Below the pieces are notes generated by a model, which was not told the DNA's origin, searched no databases, and worked only from the letters and a program-made list of their open reading frames with translations. From assembly GCA_030615505.1 (NCBI GenBank), contig JAUWZD010000032.1, positions 1 to 43,134 on the forward strand: a stretch of 43,134 nucleotides of DNA, given 5' to 3'. The position numbers and the translations under genes were made by a program. The DNA is from Spirochaetales bacterium (GTDB taxonomy: Bacteria > Spirochaetota > Spirochaetia > SZUA-6 > DRHE01). Position 1 is the stretch's first letter; each line of letters opens with the position of its first letter. This document shows positions 1-8,654 of the stretch, piece after piece.

Positions 1-50
<50 letters not shown>

Positions 51-167
51 ATATTTTAACCTTCCACTTAAAGCAGAAGGTCTTCATTATTAATTTTGAC
101 TATTTCCCGCTCTCTCTTCTCCCCTTCCCTCATTCTTTCAAAGATCTTAAGCTCATTAAGCAGAACA

Positions 168-196
168 AATATACGCCTCTATTCAATACCTGTCAA
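168..196 (-). promoter_or_regulatory. rRNA promoter P1 (sigma-70 type)
   Basis: On the minus strand TTGACA (191-196) and TATATT (168-173) are separated by exactly 17 bp: a perfect -35 and a 5/6 -10. Transcription would start near 161, leaving a leader of about 110 nt before 16S. The leader contains GATCTTTGAAAG, which resembles a boxA-type antitermination region. Confidence 0.85.
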
Positions 197-225
197 GCCC
201 TTTGCCATTATTTTTTTGCAAGTCA

Positions 226-254
226 AATATAATCCATCTCATCAATAGAATCAA
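226..254 (-). promoter_or_regulatory. rRNA promoter P2, upstream of P1
   Basis: A second minus-strand hexamer pair, TTGATT (249-254) and TATATT (226-231), again has a 17-bp spacer. It lies about 58 bp upstream of P1. Tandem promoters are common for rRNA operons. The -35 is weaker (4/6) than that of P1. Confidence 0.6.
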
Positions 255-302
255 GGGTTATATTGACCAAATGATTCAGACCGCCTACAATTTTATCCTG
301 AT

Positions 303-866
303 ATGTTGATCAAAAAATATATTCCCAATCTTCTATCCCAATCCAGGATAATACTTGGCCTGTTGTTCTTAGTGTTTATCACCCGTTATACACTTCTGAA
401 TACACTGATCTCTATGCTTATTCTCTGTGCCAGCTTAATCACCGATTATCTGGATGGTAAACTGGCAAGAAAGAATAATGCGGTAAGCATGCTGGGAAAA
501 TGGATCGATCCATTCTCCGATTTTGTCTTCTTCTGTTTCGTCTACTTTTCCTTCTATTATCTGAAATTGATGCCCCTTATCCTGCTCATTCTCTTTTTGA
601 TCCGCGAACTCTCAATGTATATCGTAATCAGACCGATTTATATGCGAAAGAATTTGGATCCCGGCGCAAAACTTCCAGGTAAAATAAAAACAGTCCTGCA
701 GATAACCGGATCAATAATCATCATTCTTCTTCTGCTGCTTCATCATGCCGGTTTGATTCCCTTCACACTAATCAAATTACTCTGCATCTATGTACTTACC
801 CTGCTTATATCCGTATCCATAGTCTCCCTGTACTGGTATATCAAGCCACTTTTCCACCGCTCATAA
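303..866 (+). CDS. CDP-alcohol phosphatidyltransferase family membrane protein (PgsA-like)
   Basis: A 187-residue integral membrane enzyme that should transfer a phosphatidyl group from CDP-diacylglycerol to an alcohol, releasing CMP, in phospholipid synthesis at the inner membrane. The full family signature is present: D48-x2-D51-G52-x2-A55-R56-x8-G65-x3-D69-x3-D73, where the four Asp bind metal. It is flanked by several hydrophobic helices, and the size fits phosphatidylglycerophosphate synthase. The acceptor (glycerol 3-phosphate, inositol phosphate or other) cannot be read from the motif. It lies 55 bp before a second family member, so the two may be cotranscribed. The ATG has no clear Shine-Dalgarno, so the start is uncertain. 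Confidence 0.85.
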   Translation: MLIKKYIPNLLSQSRIILGLLFLVFITRYTLLNTLISMLILCASLITDYLDGKLARKNNAVSMLGKWIDPFSDFVFFCFVYFSFYYLKLMPLILLILFLIRELSMYIVIRPIYMRKNLDPGAKLPGKIKTVLQITGSIIIILLLLLHHAGLIPFTLIKLLCIYVLTLLISVSIVSLYWYIKPLFHRS

Positions 867-921
867 TGCCTTAATTTATGAATCTTGACAGAGCATGGAT
901 ACTGGCATAGATTGAAAAGCA

Positions 922-1770
922 ATGCGTACTTCAAAATCACCTGTAGAGCCACGACTTACCAGGACAATCCTGATCACGGTTTTATCTTTCTTCCTGTTTC
1001 AAGCCCTGTATTTCGGCTCAGTATCGCTCATCTTTAAAATCAAGCTCAGCCGCTTCATACAGTTCCTGATTATTTCAACCCTGTATCACAATTCTCTTCT
1101 ATTAGGATTAATTATACTGAAAAAAGAATTCTACTTAGAAACCTCAAGGAAACCCTTAACGAGTATCAATCTTCCTATATTTCTATCTTTCACAAGACTA
1201 AGCTCCGTTCCAACTGTTCTCTTTCTTCTTCTCAGCATTGACAAAATTCCTCTACTGCCCGTTACAGTGCCTTTTGTCTGCTTTATCTTTCTAACAGATC
1301 TTTTTGATGGATTACTGGCTCGGAAAATGCATCAAACCACCCGGATCGGACGCATTATAGATTCATCCAGTGATTATCTTAACATCTTCGTGATCACCAT
1401 TCTTTTCCTTATATACAGGCTGATTCCAGTCTGGCTTTTTATAATACTATCCTTACGTTTTTTCATACACTGCGTGGGAATAATCATTCTGTACTTTAAC
1501 CTTGGCTATACTGTGCTTAAGGTCTCTTTTTTAGCAAAGACCTCCGTTTTTGCCACAATGGTTCTCTGTGCCTTCGAGTTGATGGAGTATCTGCAGGTAC
1601 GCTGCCTCGGTAATGAAGTTTTAGTCACCAGCCTTGAATACCTAACCGCTGTTATTGTCATACTGTCTTTAGGTGAAAAGCTGCTTTTTCTGAATAGGAC
1701 CTTCCTCTCACTAAAAAAGATCCGGGGTAAGCGCAGGGAAAGTAGAAGTAGCAAAGGCCTGTATAATTAA
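922..1770 (+). CDS. Second CDP-alcohol phosphatidyltransferase, with N-terminal membrane extension
   Basis: A 282-residue membrane protein. It begins with two or three hydrophobic segments (about residues 14-66) that the family core does not need. The core carries D126-x2-D129-G130-x2-A133-R134-x8-G143-x3-D147-x3-D151, so all catalytic Asp are kept. More hydrophobic helices and a very basic tail follow. The reaction should be transfer of a phosphatidyl group from a CDP-lipid to an unidentified alcohol. It follows the PgsA-like gene at 303-866 on the same strand but differs in length, suggesting a different acceptor rather than a recent duplicate. It ends 26 bp from the convergent gene at 1797. 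Confidence 0.75.
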   Translation: MRTSKSPVEPRLTRTILITVLSFFLFQALYFGSVSLIFKIKLSRFIQFLIISTLYHNSLLLGLIILKKEFYLETSRKPLTSINLPIFLSFTRLSSVPTVLFLLLSIDKIPLLPVTVPFVCFIFLTDLFDGLLARKMHQTTRIGRIIDSSSDYLNIFVITILFLIYRLIPVWLFIILSLRFFIHCVGIIILYFNLGYTVLKVSFLAKTSVFATMVLCAFELMEYLQVRCLGNEVLVTSLEYLTAVIVILSLGEKLLFLNRTFLSLKKIRGKRRESRSSKGLYN

Positions 1771-1796
1771 CGCTCGTTCGGAAATAGAGGACAGAC

Positions 1797-2663
1797 TCAA
1801 TCAACCTCAATAATCTGGATACCCCCGTCGTTTTGAACACGAACTGAGTAGGAGGAAAGCTCCCTGGCCCTTTTTAAATCCATTTCAATCTGAACGCTGC
1901 GCACTCCCGGAATATTCCTTTCATGTCGTTCATAAAAGGACCACAAGCGCTCAGAGATTCCCAGAGCATGAGGAAAATAGAAATCGGTCTCCTGCTGCCG
2001 GAAAACGGTCTCTCCATTTTTCTTTTCAAGCTTAAATGAGGTAATCCCTCTAAAACGATACCAGGTTTTTACTCCCATGAAGACTAAGCAATCATCGAAT
2101 ATGACCACACTCACCACCGGAGCAAAATAAGTTCCCGCCATCTCTATGATGGCCGTTTCCCTTCCAGGTTTAGAGGGAATCAGCTCCAGTTTCATCTCTT
2201 CCTTATCTCCTACCTGTATGTCAATTACTCTTATTTGAGCTATCTCTGTTTCGCCTGTAAATGCTGTCAGGCTCTGAATAAAGAGCAGAACAACTACAAG
2301 CAGGGCGATTATTAAGAAGAGGGCTAAAGCTCCTATACTCTTTTTAAATCTGAAGGCTAAAAAGAAAAAAACAGAACTGCCCAGGAAAAAATAGAGATGC
2401 AGGATATTACTCATCTTCTTAAGTCCGGGAATAAAGAGCGCGCAGAGAAAGCCAACCAGACAGAGAGAAAGGTAGAGGGAGAAAAAAATCCATTTTATTG
2501 TTTTAGCTCTTTCTGAATCACATATTTGAGAGCGGCCTCCAAGAGGCAGCCGGGCAGTCCCAAATGGAGTGCGTGAAGCACGGCTTAAAGCGGCGCCAAA
2601 AAATATAGCCGATAGAAAAAGCCAGGGGAAAGGACTTGTAAAGAAGCGAAAACTAAATCCCAT
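1797..2663 (-). CDS. Unrecognised membrane protein, last gene of the thrS operon
   Basis: 288 residues. The first half has four likely transmembrane segments (about residues 10-28, 57-78, 83-103 and 108-132). The second half is a soluble domain of about 150 residues with mixed beta-like segments. I recognise no family. Its ATG lies inside the 3' end of the M32 peptidase gene (11-bp overlap), so the two are probably translationally coupled. The role is unknown; the C-terminal half looks like a ligand- or protein-binding module displayed by the membrane anchor. Confidence 0.65.
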   Translation of the reverse strand: MGFSFRFFTSPFPWLFLSAIFFGAALSRASRTPFGTARLPLGGRSQICDSERAKTIKWIFFSLYLSLCLVGFLCALFIPGLKKMSNILHLYFFLGSSVFFFLAFRFKKSIGALALFLIIALLVVVLLFIQSLTAFTGETEIAQIRVIDIQVGDKEEMKLELIPSKPGRETAIIEMAGTYFAPVVSVVIFDDCLVFMGVKTWYRFRGITSFKLEKKNGETVFRQQETDFYFPHALGISERLWSFYERHERNIPGVRSVQIEMDLKRARELSSYSVRVQNDGGIQIIEVD

Positions 2664-4188
2664 AAATATCAGAGTATTTGTTTTCCAGGTAATCCATGAA
2701 ATAATCCGGATTCAAGGATTCTCCGGTCACACGCTCGCACAGCTCTCCCGCCGGATAGACCCGTCCCGGGCTGTGGATCTTCTGCCTTAACCACTTCAGA
2801 ATCTCCTGAAAATCGCCTATCTCAATGCTCCCATCGATGTCAGGAAGGTCTTGCTCCAGCGCTTTAAAAAACTGGGCGCTGTACAAATTCCCCAGGGAAT
2901 AGGTAGGGAAATAACCTATACTGCCCATGGACCAGTGGATATCCTGCAGTACTCCATCTGCGTCATTTGGAGGAACAATTCCCAAAAGGCTTCTGCACTC
3001 CTCGTTCCATGCTTCAGGCATATCTTTTACCTTTAAGTCTCCTGAAATAAGCCTCTTTTCCAGGTTGAAGCGTAAGAGGATGTGCAGATTATAGGTAACC
3101 TCGTCCGCCTCCACACGGATTAAAGAGGGCTGCACGGCATTGATAGCCCGGTAGAAGCTTACAAGGTCAACATCTCCTAAAGCCTCCGGGAACCGTGATT
3201 TTAAACCGGGGAAAAAGTGCTTCCAGAATGGCAGGCTTCTTCCTATGATATTTTCCCACATCCTGGACTGCGATTCATGGATACCCATGGAAGTGCCGTC
3301 TGCAAGCAGAGTGTCCTGCAGTTCGGCCGAGATCCCCAGCTCATACAGGGCGTGTCCACCTTCATGGATCGTGCCGAAAATTCCTGTATTGAAATAATTC
3401 CTATTGTAGCGGGTGGTTAATCGTACATCCGAGCATCCCAAAGTGGTGGTAAAGGGATGAGCCGACACATCGAGTCTTCCCTTGCTAAAATCGTATCCAA
3501 TGGTTTTTAAAACATGAAGGCTGAAATCCCTCTGCACATTAGTATCATACTCCTGCATCAGAAAATGTGTATCAATCCTCTTCTCTGAATTAACGATCCG
3601 AGATATCAGCTCCATCAATTTTTCCTGGAAATTCCTGAATATCTCTTCCAGTTTCGAAGTCTTCATCCAGGGCTCATATTCATCGAGCAGCGGATCATAG
3701 GGACTATCCTCATATCCCAGGCATTCAGCGACTTCGAGCGTCAAAGCTAAGATCTTATCCAGATGTGGCGCAAATATGGAAAAATTCGATTCTGCCCGGG
3801 CTTTCGCCCATTCCTTCCGGGCAATAGCAGTCTGCCGGGCCATTTCGGTTACAAGCCTCCTGGGCAGCTGAGTTTTTCGCCTGTATCTGCGATAAAATTC
3901 CCTCAGGAAAGCTCTTTCATTATCATTGAAATCGTCACTTCCGGTGGGCGTATCCTTCCCCACCCCGAGGGATCCCAAAAGCTCTCCAGCTTCCGAGGAA
4001 GTGAATCGATCATGCATGATGCCCTCTAAAAGTGCAAGCTGCTCGGCTCTCTCTCCCACTGCCTCATCAGGCATGAAGGTCTCCTGATCCCAGGACAGCA
4101 GGGCTGATATATGAGCGAGTTTCTGAAGCTCAGCATCAATTTTTTTTAATCTGTCAAGACTCTTAGCCAGGGTTATCTCCATCCTCAT
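2653..4188 (-). CDS. M32 family metallocarboxypeptidase (carboxypeptidase Taq type)
   Basis: A 511-residue zinc carboxypeptidase predicted to remove C-terminal residues from peptides in the cytoplasm; no signal peptide is visible. It has the M32 zinc motif HEGGH (H275-E276-x2-H279) followed by the downstream HESQSRMWEN segment that supplies the third ligand. The N-terminal LSWDQETFMP segment and the overall length are those of the family. It starts 5 bp after the ATP-cone kinase and overlaps the next gene by 11 bp, so it is an internal operon gene. Its presence with thrS may reflect growth-linked peptide recycling; that is inference. Confidence 0.93.
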   Translation of the reverse strand: MRMEITLAKSLDRLKKIDAELQKLAHISALLSWDQETFMPDEAVGERAEQLALLEGIMHDRFTSSEAGELLGSLGVGKDTPTGSDDFNDNERAFLREFYRRYRRKTQLPRRLVTEMARQTAIARKEWAKARAESNFSIFAPHLDKILALTLEVAECLGYEDSPYDPLLDEYEPWMKTSKLEEIFRNFQEKLMELISRIVNSEKRIDTHFLMQEYDTNVQRDFSLHVLKTIGYDFSKGRLDVSAHPFTTTLGCSDVRLTTRYNRNYFNTGIFGTIHEGGHALYELGISAELQDTLLADGTSMGIHESQSRMWENIIGRSLPFWKHFFPGLKSRFPEALGDVDLVSFYRAINAVQPSLIRVEADEVTYNLHILLRFNLEKRLISGDLKVKDMPEAWNEECRSLLGIVPPNDADGVLQDIHWSMGSIGYFPTYSLGNLYSAQFFKALEQDLPDIDGSIEIGDFQEILKWLRQKIHSPGRVYPAGELCERVTGESLNPDYFMDYLENKYSDIYGI

Positions 4189-4193
4189 TTATA

Positions 4194-5525
4194 TTAATAC
4201 TTATACATGCTGCCTCCAATAAATTCCCTCAATAGAGAATCATCAGGCACAACCTGTTCATCTTTCCAGGCCGGTATCTCCTTGAATATCTCCTGAACCC
4301 TTAAAGCCCGTTCATAAGCATCGGCCCTATCAGGATCATCTTTAAAATCTTTAATAAACTCCGGGAAATACCTTCCAAGCCTGTGCTTCATTATGGGAAG
4401 CTCAAAAGCCAAAAAACTGTTTACAATAACATCAGCCTCACGGAGCCTCGGCACAATATAGCGAAGCTCCGAACGTCGTACATAATGCCAGTGCCGGATA
4501 GTCTGTTTGGGGCTGTAATTTCGAAACTGCATATCCCTGAGCATACGTCTCAGCAGGCGAATATCCGCCCAGCGGATAAAGTGATGATTACAGTTTTTTA
4601 CCTGCGAGAGGGTCTCTATGTAGAGCTTGAACTTTTTATCATCCGGGATACCGGCGGTCATATCCGGATAGAGGCCGTGAAGGGAATCGATCAGGATTAT
4701 GTCCCTTTCTTGAATCTTCATCTCGCCTGAAGACCCCTCGCATTTTCCTGTCTTAAAATTATAATAGGGAATATCGATTGTTTTTCCTTCAAGAAGCCGG
4801 ATGAGATCCTCATTAATATGAGCAAGATCCAAAGCCTGGGGAGTCTCAAAATCGTAATCTCCGCGACTGTCCCTGGGATGCTCATCCAGATCTAGAAAGT
4901 AATTGTCAACATTGATGGGTACCAGGTTATAGCCCTTATCTTTGAGCCTCTCCCCGATCTTAATAACGGTTGTTGTTTTACCTGAAGATGACGGGCCTGC
5001 AATAATCATCATTCTGATCTTTCCTAAACGCTGAAGCAGTTTTTCCGCTGCTCTGTTCAGCTCATTTCGGTAGAACTCTTCCGAAGCCCGGATAAGGCTT
5101 AAGAAATTTCCCTCCTGAGTCGTATCGGCTATCTGTTTCAGGGTAACAAAGTCATGATCCACAGCCCAGGAGAGGGCCTCCCACAGCTTGAAGTAGGGAA
5201 TATTGTCCGCCGAATAAACCAGGCTCTTTTTCCCTACCCGCTTTAAGGAATGCTCATATCGGTAAACGATGTAGGCTTTGGCTGTTTTAGCATGGCCTCG
5301 TTCGATCAGGGCTTTCTCAACCAGATCCTGCACTTCCTCTACCGTGAGATAGCTTTCCCGTGTCTTTCTTTTCTCCAGCATGCCGATTACATCGTCCGTT
5401 ACTCTTACAGCGGCTTCTCGATCCCTGCCCCCAACCGATACCGCAGCCTGAAGCACGGCAAAGGTAATCTTTTCGCGATCAAATGGGACAATCCGTCCGT
5501 CACGTTTGACAATCTTCTTAAGCAT
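4194..5525 (-). CDS. ATP-cone domain fused to a uridine-kinase-like P-loop kinase
   Basis: 443 residues in two parts. Residues 1 to about 95 form an ATP-cone (the KIVKRDGRIVPFDREKI start is typical), the allosteric nucleotide sensor known from ribonucleotide reductases and NrdR. From about residue 170 follows a P-loop kinase of the uridine kinase/phosphoribulokinase group, with Walker A GPSSSGKTT at about 177-185 and an INVDNYFLDLDEHPRD segment matching the substrate loop of that group. It should phosphorylate a nucleoside or sugar-like substrate using ATP, under nucleotide control by the cone. The substrate is unknown. It sits 3 bp after thrS and 5 bp before the peptidase gene. Confidence 0.85.
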   Translation of the reverse strand: MLKKIVKRDGRIVPFDREKITFAVLQAAVSVGGRDREAAVRVTDDVIGMLEKRKTRESYLTVEEVQDLVEKALIERGHAKTAKAYIVYRYEHSLKRVGKKSLVYSADNIPYFKLWEALSWAVDHDFVTLKQIADTTQEGNFLSLIRASEEFYRNELNRAAEKLLQRLGKIRMMIIAGPSSSGKTTTVIKIGERLKDKGYNLVPINVDNYFLDLDEHPRDSRGDYDFETPQALDLAHINEDLIRLLEGKTIDIPYYNFKTGKCEGSSGEMKIQERDIILIDSLHGLYPDMTAGIPDDKKFKLYIETLSQVKNCNHHFIRWADIRLLRRMLRDMQFRNYSPKQTIRHWHYVRRSELRYIVPRLREADVIVNSFLAFELPIMKHRLGRYFPEFIKDFKDDPDRADAYERALRVQEIFKEIPAWKDEQVVPDDSLLREFIGGSMYKY

Positions 5526-5528
5526 TAT

Positions 5529-7268
5529 TTACTCAAATTCCTTCTTCTCTACTTTATCCTGGATCATAACCACGAACTTTTCAATAGCAAGCTCACCTAT
5601 CTGCTTCCCGGTGCGAGTTCTTAAGGAAACTGAACTACTTGAGCGCTCCTTCTCTCCCAGGATGAGCATATAGGGTATCTTCTGATTCTGAGCATTTCTG
5701 ATTTTGGCATTCATGCGGTTATTACTGAAATCGGCCTCTACTCTGAAATCTTCATTCTTTAAGATGCGGCCAACTTCTTCAGCATAATCATTAAAAATTG
5801 AAGTCACCGGAATGAGCGCAACCTGGACAGGCGCAAGCCAGAGAGGGAAGGCCCCGCCGTAATGCTCGATCAGGACACCGAAGAACCGCTCTAAGGAACC
5901 CAGCAGGGCTCTGTGCACCATATAAGGCCTCTTCTCCGTGCCGTCGGCTGCTGCATAGGTCAGATCAAAGCGCTCGGGTAGATTAAAGTCAAACTGAATG
6001 GTGGTCATCTGCCACTCCCGGCCTAAAGAATCCTTTATTTTCAGATCGATCTTGGGTCCGTAGAAAACTCCACCCCCCTCATCTATCTCATAATCCAGGG
6101 CTTCCCTGCGGATTGCCTTTTTTAAAGAGGCGGTTGCCTGGTCCCAGCGCTCATCGTCACCCACATATTTACCGGGTCTTGTGGCCAGGTAGGCTTTAAT
6201 GTCGGTGAACCCGAAGGCCTTCCAGATATCTAAAGAGAAGCGCAGAACTTTTAGGATCTCGTCATCTATCTGTTCAGGCGTACAGAATATGTGAGCGTCA
6301 TCCTGTGTGAATCCTCTGACACGTAAGAGTCCGTGCAGAACGCCGGAGCGCTCATAGCGGTATACGGTGCCCAATTCCGCCCATCTCAAGGGCAGCTCTC
6401 GGTAAGAACGCAGGGAGGACCTGTATATGAGGATGTGGAAAGGGCAGTTCATGGGCTTTAGATAGTAATCTGAATTATCAATAGTCAGGGGCGCATACAT
6501 GGACTCCGAATAGAAATCAAGATGGCCTGAGGTCTGCCACAGCCAGGCCTTGCCTATATGGGGAGTCATGACTATTTCATAGCCATTCTTGAAATGCTCC
6601 TTCTTCCAAAAATCTTCAATCAGGGTGCGAACACGCGCACCCTTAGGATGCCAGTAGATGAGCCCGGCTCCCGCTTCCTCATGGGTTGAGTAAAGGTCCA
6701 GATCCCTGCCCAAACGGCGGTGATCCCTCTTTTCAATTTCTTCAAGCTTTTTCAGATGCTCCTTAAGCTCATCCGGACTTTCCCAGGCAGTTCCGTATAT
6801 ACGGGTTAGCATGGGATTCTTTTCATCGCCCTTCCAGTAGGCTCCTGCAATTGACAGGAGCTTAAAGGAATCCGCTTTAAGCTCGGAGGTACTTTCCACA
6901 TGGGGGCCGCGGCAGAGGTCTGCAAACCTGTTCTGAGTATATAAAGAGATATCCTCTCCCCCAGGCAGATCTTTAATGAGCTCAATTTTATAAGGCTGGT
7001 CCTTAAAGAGTTCCAGGGCTTCTTCCCGGCTTACCACCCTTCTCTTAAAGGGGAAATTACCCGATATGATTTTTTTCATCTTCTTTTCGATTTCTTTTAT
7101 ATCCTCATTTTTTAGCGGCTTCGGCAGCTTAAAATCGTAGTAAAATCCATGCTCAATAGCAGGGCCTATGGCGATCTTTGTTCCGGGGAAGAGAGACAGC
7201 ACCGCTTCTGCCATTACATGGGCCGTGGAGTGCCTGATTTTAAGCAGCTTATCCGATTTGTCTTCCAT
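5529..7268 (-). CDS. thrS: Threonyl-tRNA synthetase, form without TGS domain
   Basis: Charges tRNA-Thr. 579 residues against about 640 for E. coli ThrS; the missing part is the N-terminal TGS domain. The protein opens directly at the editing domain (H13-x3-H17). The class II core is complete: zinc ligands in MNCPFH, DDAHIFCT and MVHRALLGS, motif 2 in YRYERSGVLHGLLRVRGFT, and a C-terminal anticodon-binding domain ending with the MLILGEKE segment. The start is supported by the Shine-Dalgarno AAAGGAGAGG, about 7 nt before ATG. It is the first gene of a four-gene operon. The leader carries a Thr-codon peptide and a terminator, so transcription is likely attenuated by Thr-tRNA level. Confidence 0.97.
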   Translation of the reverse strand: MEDKSDKLLKIRHSTAHVMAEAVLSLFPGTKIAIGPAIEHGFYYDFKLPKPLKNEDIKEIEKKMKKIISGNFPFKRRVVSREEALELFKDQPYKIELIKDLPGGEDISLYTQNRFADLCRGPHVESTSELKADSFKLLSIAGAYWKGDEKNPMLTRIYGTAWESPDELKEHLKKLEEIEKRDHRRLGRDLDLYSTHEEAGAGLIYWHPKGARVRTLIEDFWKKEHFKNGYEIVMTPHIGKAWLWQTSGHLDFYSESMYAPLTIDNSDYYLKPMNCPFHILIYRSSLRSYRELPLRWAELGTVYRYERSGVLHGLLRVRGFTQDDAHIFCTPEQIDDEILKVLRFSLDIWKAFGFTDIKAYLATRPGKYVGDDERWDQATASLKKAIRREALDYEIDEGGGVFYGPKIDLKIKDSLGREWQMTTIQFDFNLPERFDLTYAAADGTEKRPYMVHRALLGSLERFFGVLIEHYGGAFPLWLAPVQVALIPVTSIFNDYAEEVGRILKNEDFRVEADFSNNRMNAKIRNAQNQKIPYMLILGEKERSSSSVSLRTRTGKQIGELAIEKFVVMIQDKVEKKEFE

Positions 7269-7300
7269 TATATAACTCCTCTCCTTTAAGTTGCATCCAT

Positions 7301-7343
7301 AAAAAAAGCCTTTACACCTTCCAGATAGAAAGGCATAAAGGCT
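7301..7343 (-). terminator. Attenuator terminator in the thrS leader
   Basis: On the minus strand the arms 7343-7328 and 7322-7307 pair over 16 consecutive positions (three are G-U) around a 5-nt loop, followed by seven T (7307-7301). This is a textbook rho-independent terminator only about 33 nt before the thrS ATG and downstream of a promoter, so it should abort thrS transcription unless opened. It may also end transcripts of the upstream GNAT-like gene. Confidence 0.88.
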
Positions 7344-7375
7344 CTCCCCGCAGCCGCCTTATGCGTCACGGAGAG
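7333..7375 (-). promoter_or_regulatory. Competing hairpins: protector and antiterminator of the thrS leader
   Basis: Two exclusive structures can be drawn. In the protector, CTCTCC (7375-7370), just after the leader stop codon, pairs with GGAGAG within 7349-7342. In the antiterminator, GCATAAGGC (7364-7356), lying in the loop of the first, pairs with GCCTTTATGC (7342-7333) through nine base pairs and one bulged T. The latter uses the 5' arm of the terminator and so prevents it. A ribosome stalled on the Thr codons would cover CTCTCC and favour the antiterminator. Confidence 0.65.
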
Positions 7376-7377
7376 TT

Positions 7378-7404
7378 TTAAATTGTTGTGCTCAATCGAT
7401 TCAT
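7378..7404 (-). CDS. thrS leader peptide MNRLSTTI with tandem Thr codons
   Basis: An eight-codon ORF (ATG AAT CGA TTG AGC ACA ACA ATT TAA) between the predicted promoter and the terminator. It contains two adjacent threonine codons (ACA ACA) immediately before the stop and the hairpins. AAGG lies 6 nt before ATG as a possible ribosome site. The peptide matches the first eight residues of E. coli ThrL (MKRISTTI) at six positions, which I take as functional convergence. No expression evidence exists. An ORF this short can occur by chance; its placement, the Thr codons and the alternative hairpins together support it. Confidence 0.65.
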   Translation of the reverse strand: MNRLSTTI

Positions 7405-7419
7405 TCTATACCTTGATTT

Positions 7420-7448
7420 ATCTAACACTTATTTGAAAAAAGTGTCAA
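7420..7448 (-). promoter_or_regulatory. Predicted thrS promoter
   Basis: A perfect TTGACA (7443-7448) begins 4 bp after the stop codon of the upstream GNAT-like gene. With a 17-bp spacer the -10 is TTAGAT (7420-7425), a weak match. Transcription would start near 7413, only about 10 nt before the leader-peptide ATG. Another -10 cannot be excluded. Confidence 0.55.
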
Positions 7449-7451
7449 GAC

Positions 7452-8630
7452 TTAGATCAGTAGGGATTTTTCAAAAATCGTATAGGTCCTGGAGAGCTTG
7501 ACATCCTTCATCATACCCACCATACGGATAACTGCCTCATTATCGTCCAGGACCCAGCCGATATCAGAGTACTCATACCCATGTGACTGGGTGTACTTCT
7601 TCTGATTCCACAGAAGAATCCCTTCCAGGCCAAGATTACGAAACTTTTTCTTCACCCCCAGGTAGGCTAAACGAAGCCCCTTGATAGACTTTTTAAACAG
7701 AAACATTTTAGCGGCCCGCAGCAGCTCGAAGCGCCGCAATCCGGGGATCGGGCGCATCTTATCGAAAATATTGGGAAGAGCGCCGAAGAAGGCGGCCGGC
7801 TCTCCTCCTACATAGGCGAATGCAAATTGACCCTTATCGATTATCAACTGCATGTCATCGACGATTTTATAGAATTCTTCTTCGGTGACGGGAACAAATC
7901 CATAATTATCGCTCCACGCTTCATTGTAGATATCCAGCATCTCCCTTTTGCGCTCATCAAGCGGCCTCTGATCCCAGGTCTCCAGGGTTACACCCTTGCG
8001 CTTCATCACTTTCTCGGCTACCCGCACCAGTTTTTCTTCCATTGGCAGCATTGCCGGTACTTCCCAGGAAAACACCTTTTTCACCGGGGCAAAGCCGCAG
8101 GCCTCCAATAGCCGCTCATAATAAGGCTTGTTGTAGTGGTAGTAAACGACCGGCCTTGAATCGAAACCGCCGGTCATCAAACCTGGAGTGGCTTCGTTAA
8201 CGGGCAGGTTCTGCGGACCCCGTATTGTATCCATACCTTTGGACTTAAGCCAATCCCCTGCTGCAGAGAGTAGAGCCCTGGTCACAGGTACGTCATCTAC
8301 AGCCTCAAACTGGCCGAAAAAGCCGGTCTTATCCTTCCAGTGTGCGTTGTGATGATGGTTAATAAAGGCATTACACCTGCCGGTAACCTTTCCATGGGTT
8401 AAAGCCAGAAAAAAGATCATCTCAGCGTGTTTGAAAAAGAGGCTCTGCGGCTCAAAGAAACCGGTAATTCCGATCAACCGGGATCCAAGGTATTCATAAT
8501 CCAACAGAGGAATGTATTGAGGCTCATTCCGGTAATGTTTCCAGTGAAAATTAATGAATTTTTTTAAAAGCTTCCGGTCCTCCCGGGTCTGATTAGAAAA
8601 AGTCACAATTTTTATATGATTATCGTTCAC
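7452..8630 (-). CDS. GNAT-like N-acetyltransferase fold protein, about 390 residues, function unknown
   Basis: 392 residues. The layout resembles a conserved bacterial family of GNAT-fold proteins of about 380 residues (E. coli YghO type). There is an N-terminal segment with RKLLKKFINFHWKHYRNEPQYIP, a middle part with GPQNLPVNEATPGLM, and a C-terminal half with an acetyltransferase-like GVKKKFRNLGLEGILLWNQ segment. Some relatives are annotated as GNAT enzymes, but substrates are unknown to me. It follows the SpoIIE-type phosphatase by 24 bp and is the last gene before the thrS promoter. Confidence 0.6.
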   Translation of the reverse strand: MNDNHIKIVTFSNQTREDRKLLKKFINFHWKHYRNEPQYIPLLDYEYLGSRLIGITGFFEPQSLFFKHAEMIFFLALTHGKVTGRCNAFINHHHNAHWKDKTGFFGQFEAVDDVPVTRALLSAAGDWLKSKGMDTIRGPQNLPVNEATPGLMTGGFDSRPVVYYHYNKPYYERLLEACGFAPVKKVFSWEVPAMLPMEEKLVRVAEKVMKRKGVTLETWDQRPLDERKREMLDIYNEAWSDNYGFVPVTEEEFYKIVDDMQLIIDKGQFAFAYVGGEPAAFFGALPNIFDKMRPIPGLRRFELLRAAKMFLFKKSIKGLRLAYLGVKKKFRNLGLEGILLWNQKKYTQSHGYEYSDIGWVLDDNEAVIRMVGMMKDVKLSRTYTIFEKSLLI

Positions 8631-8654
8631 AACTGCTCCCGCATTTCTTAAGCT

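Noticed and set aside
7301..7448. T-box riboswitch before thrS
   Set aside because: The conserved T-box antiterminator sequence (AGGGTGGNACCGCG) is absent and the leader is too short for a specifier stem; a Thr-codon peptide fits better.
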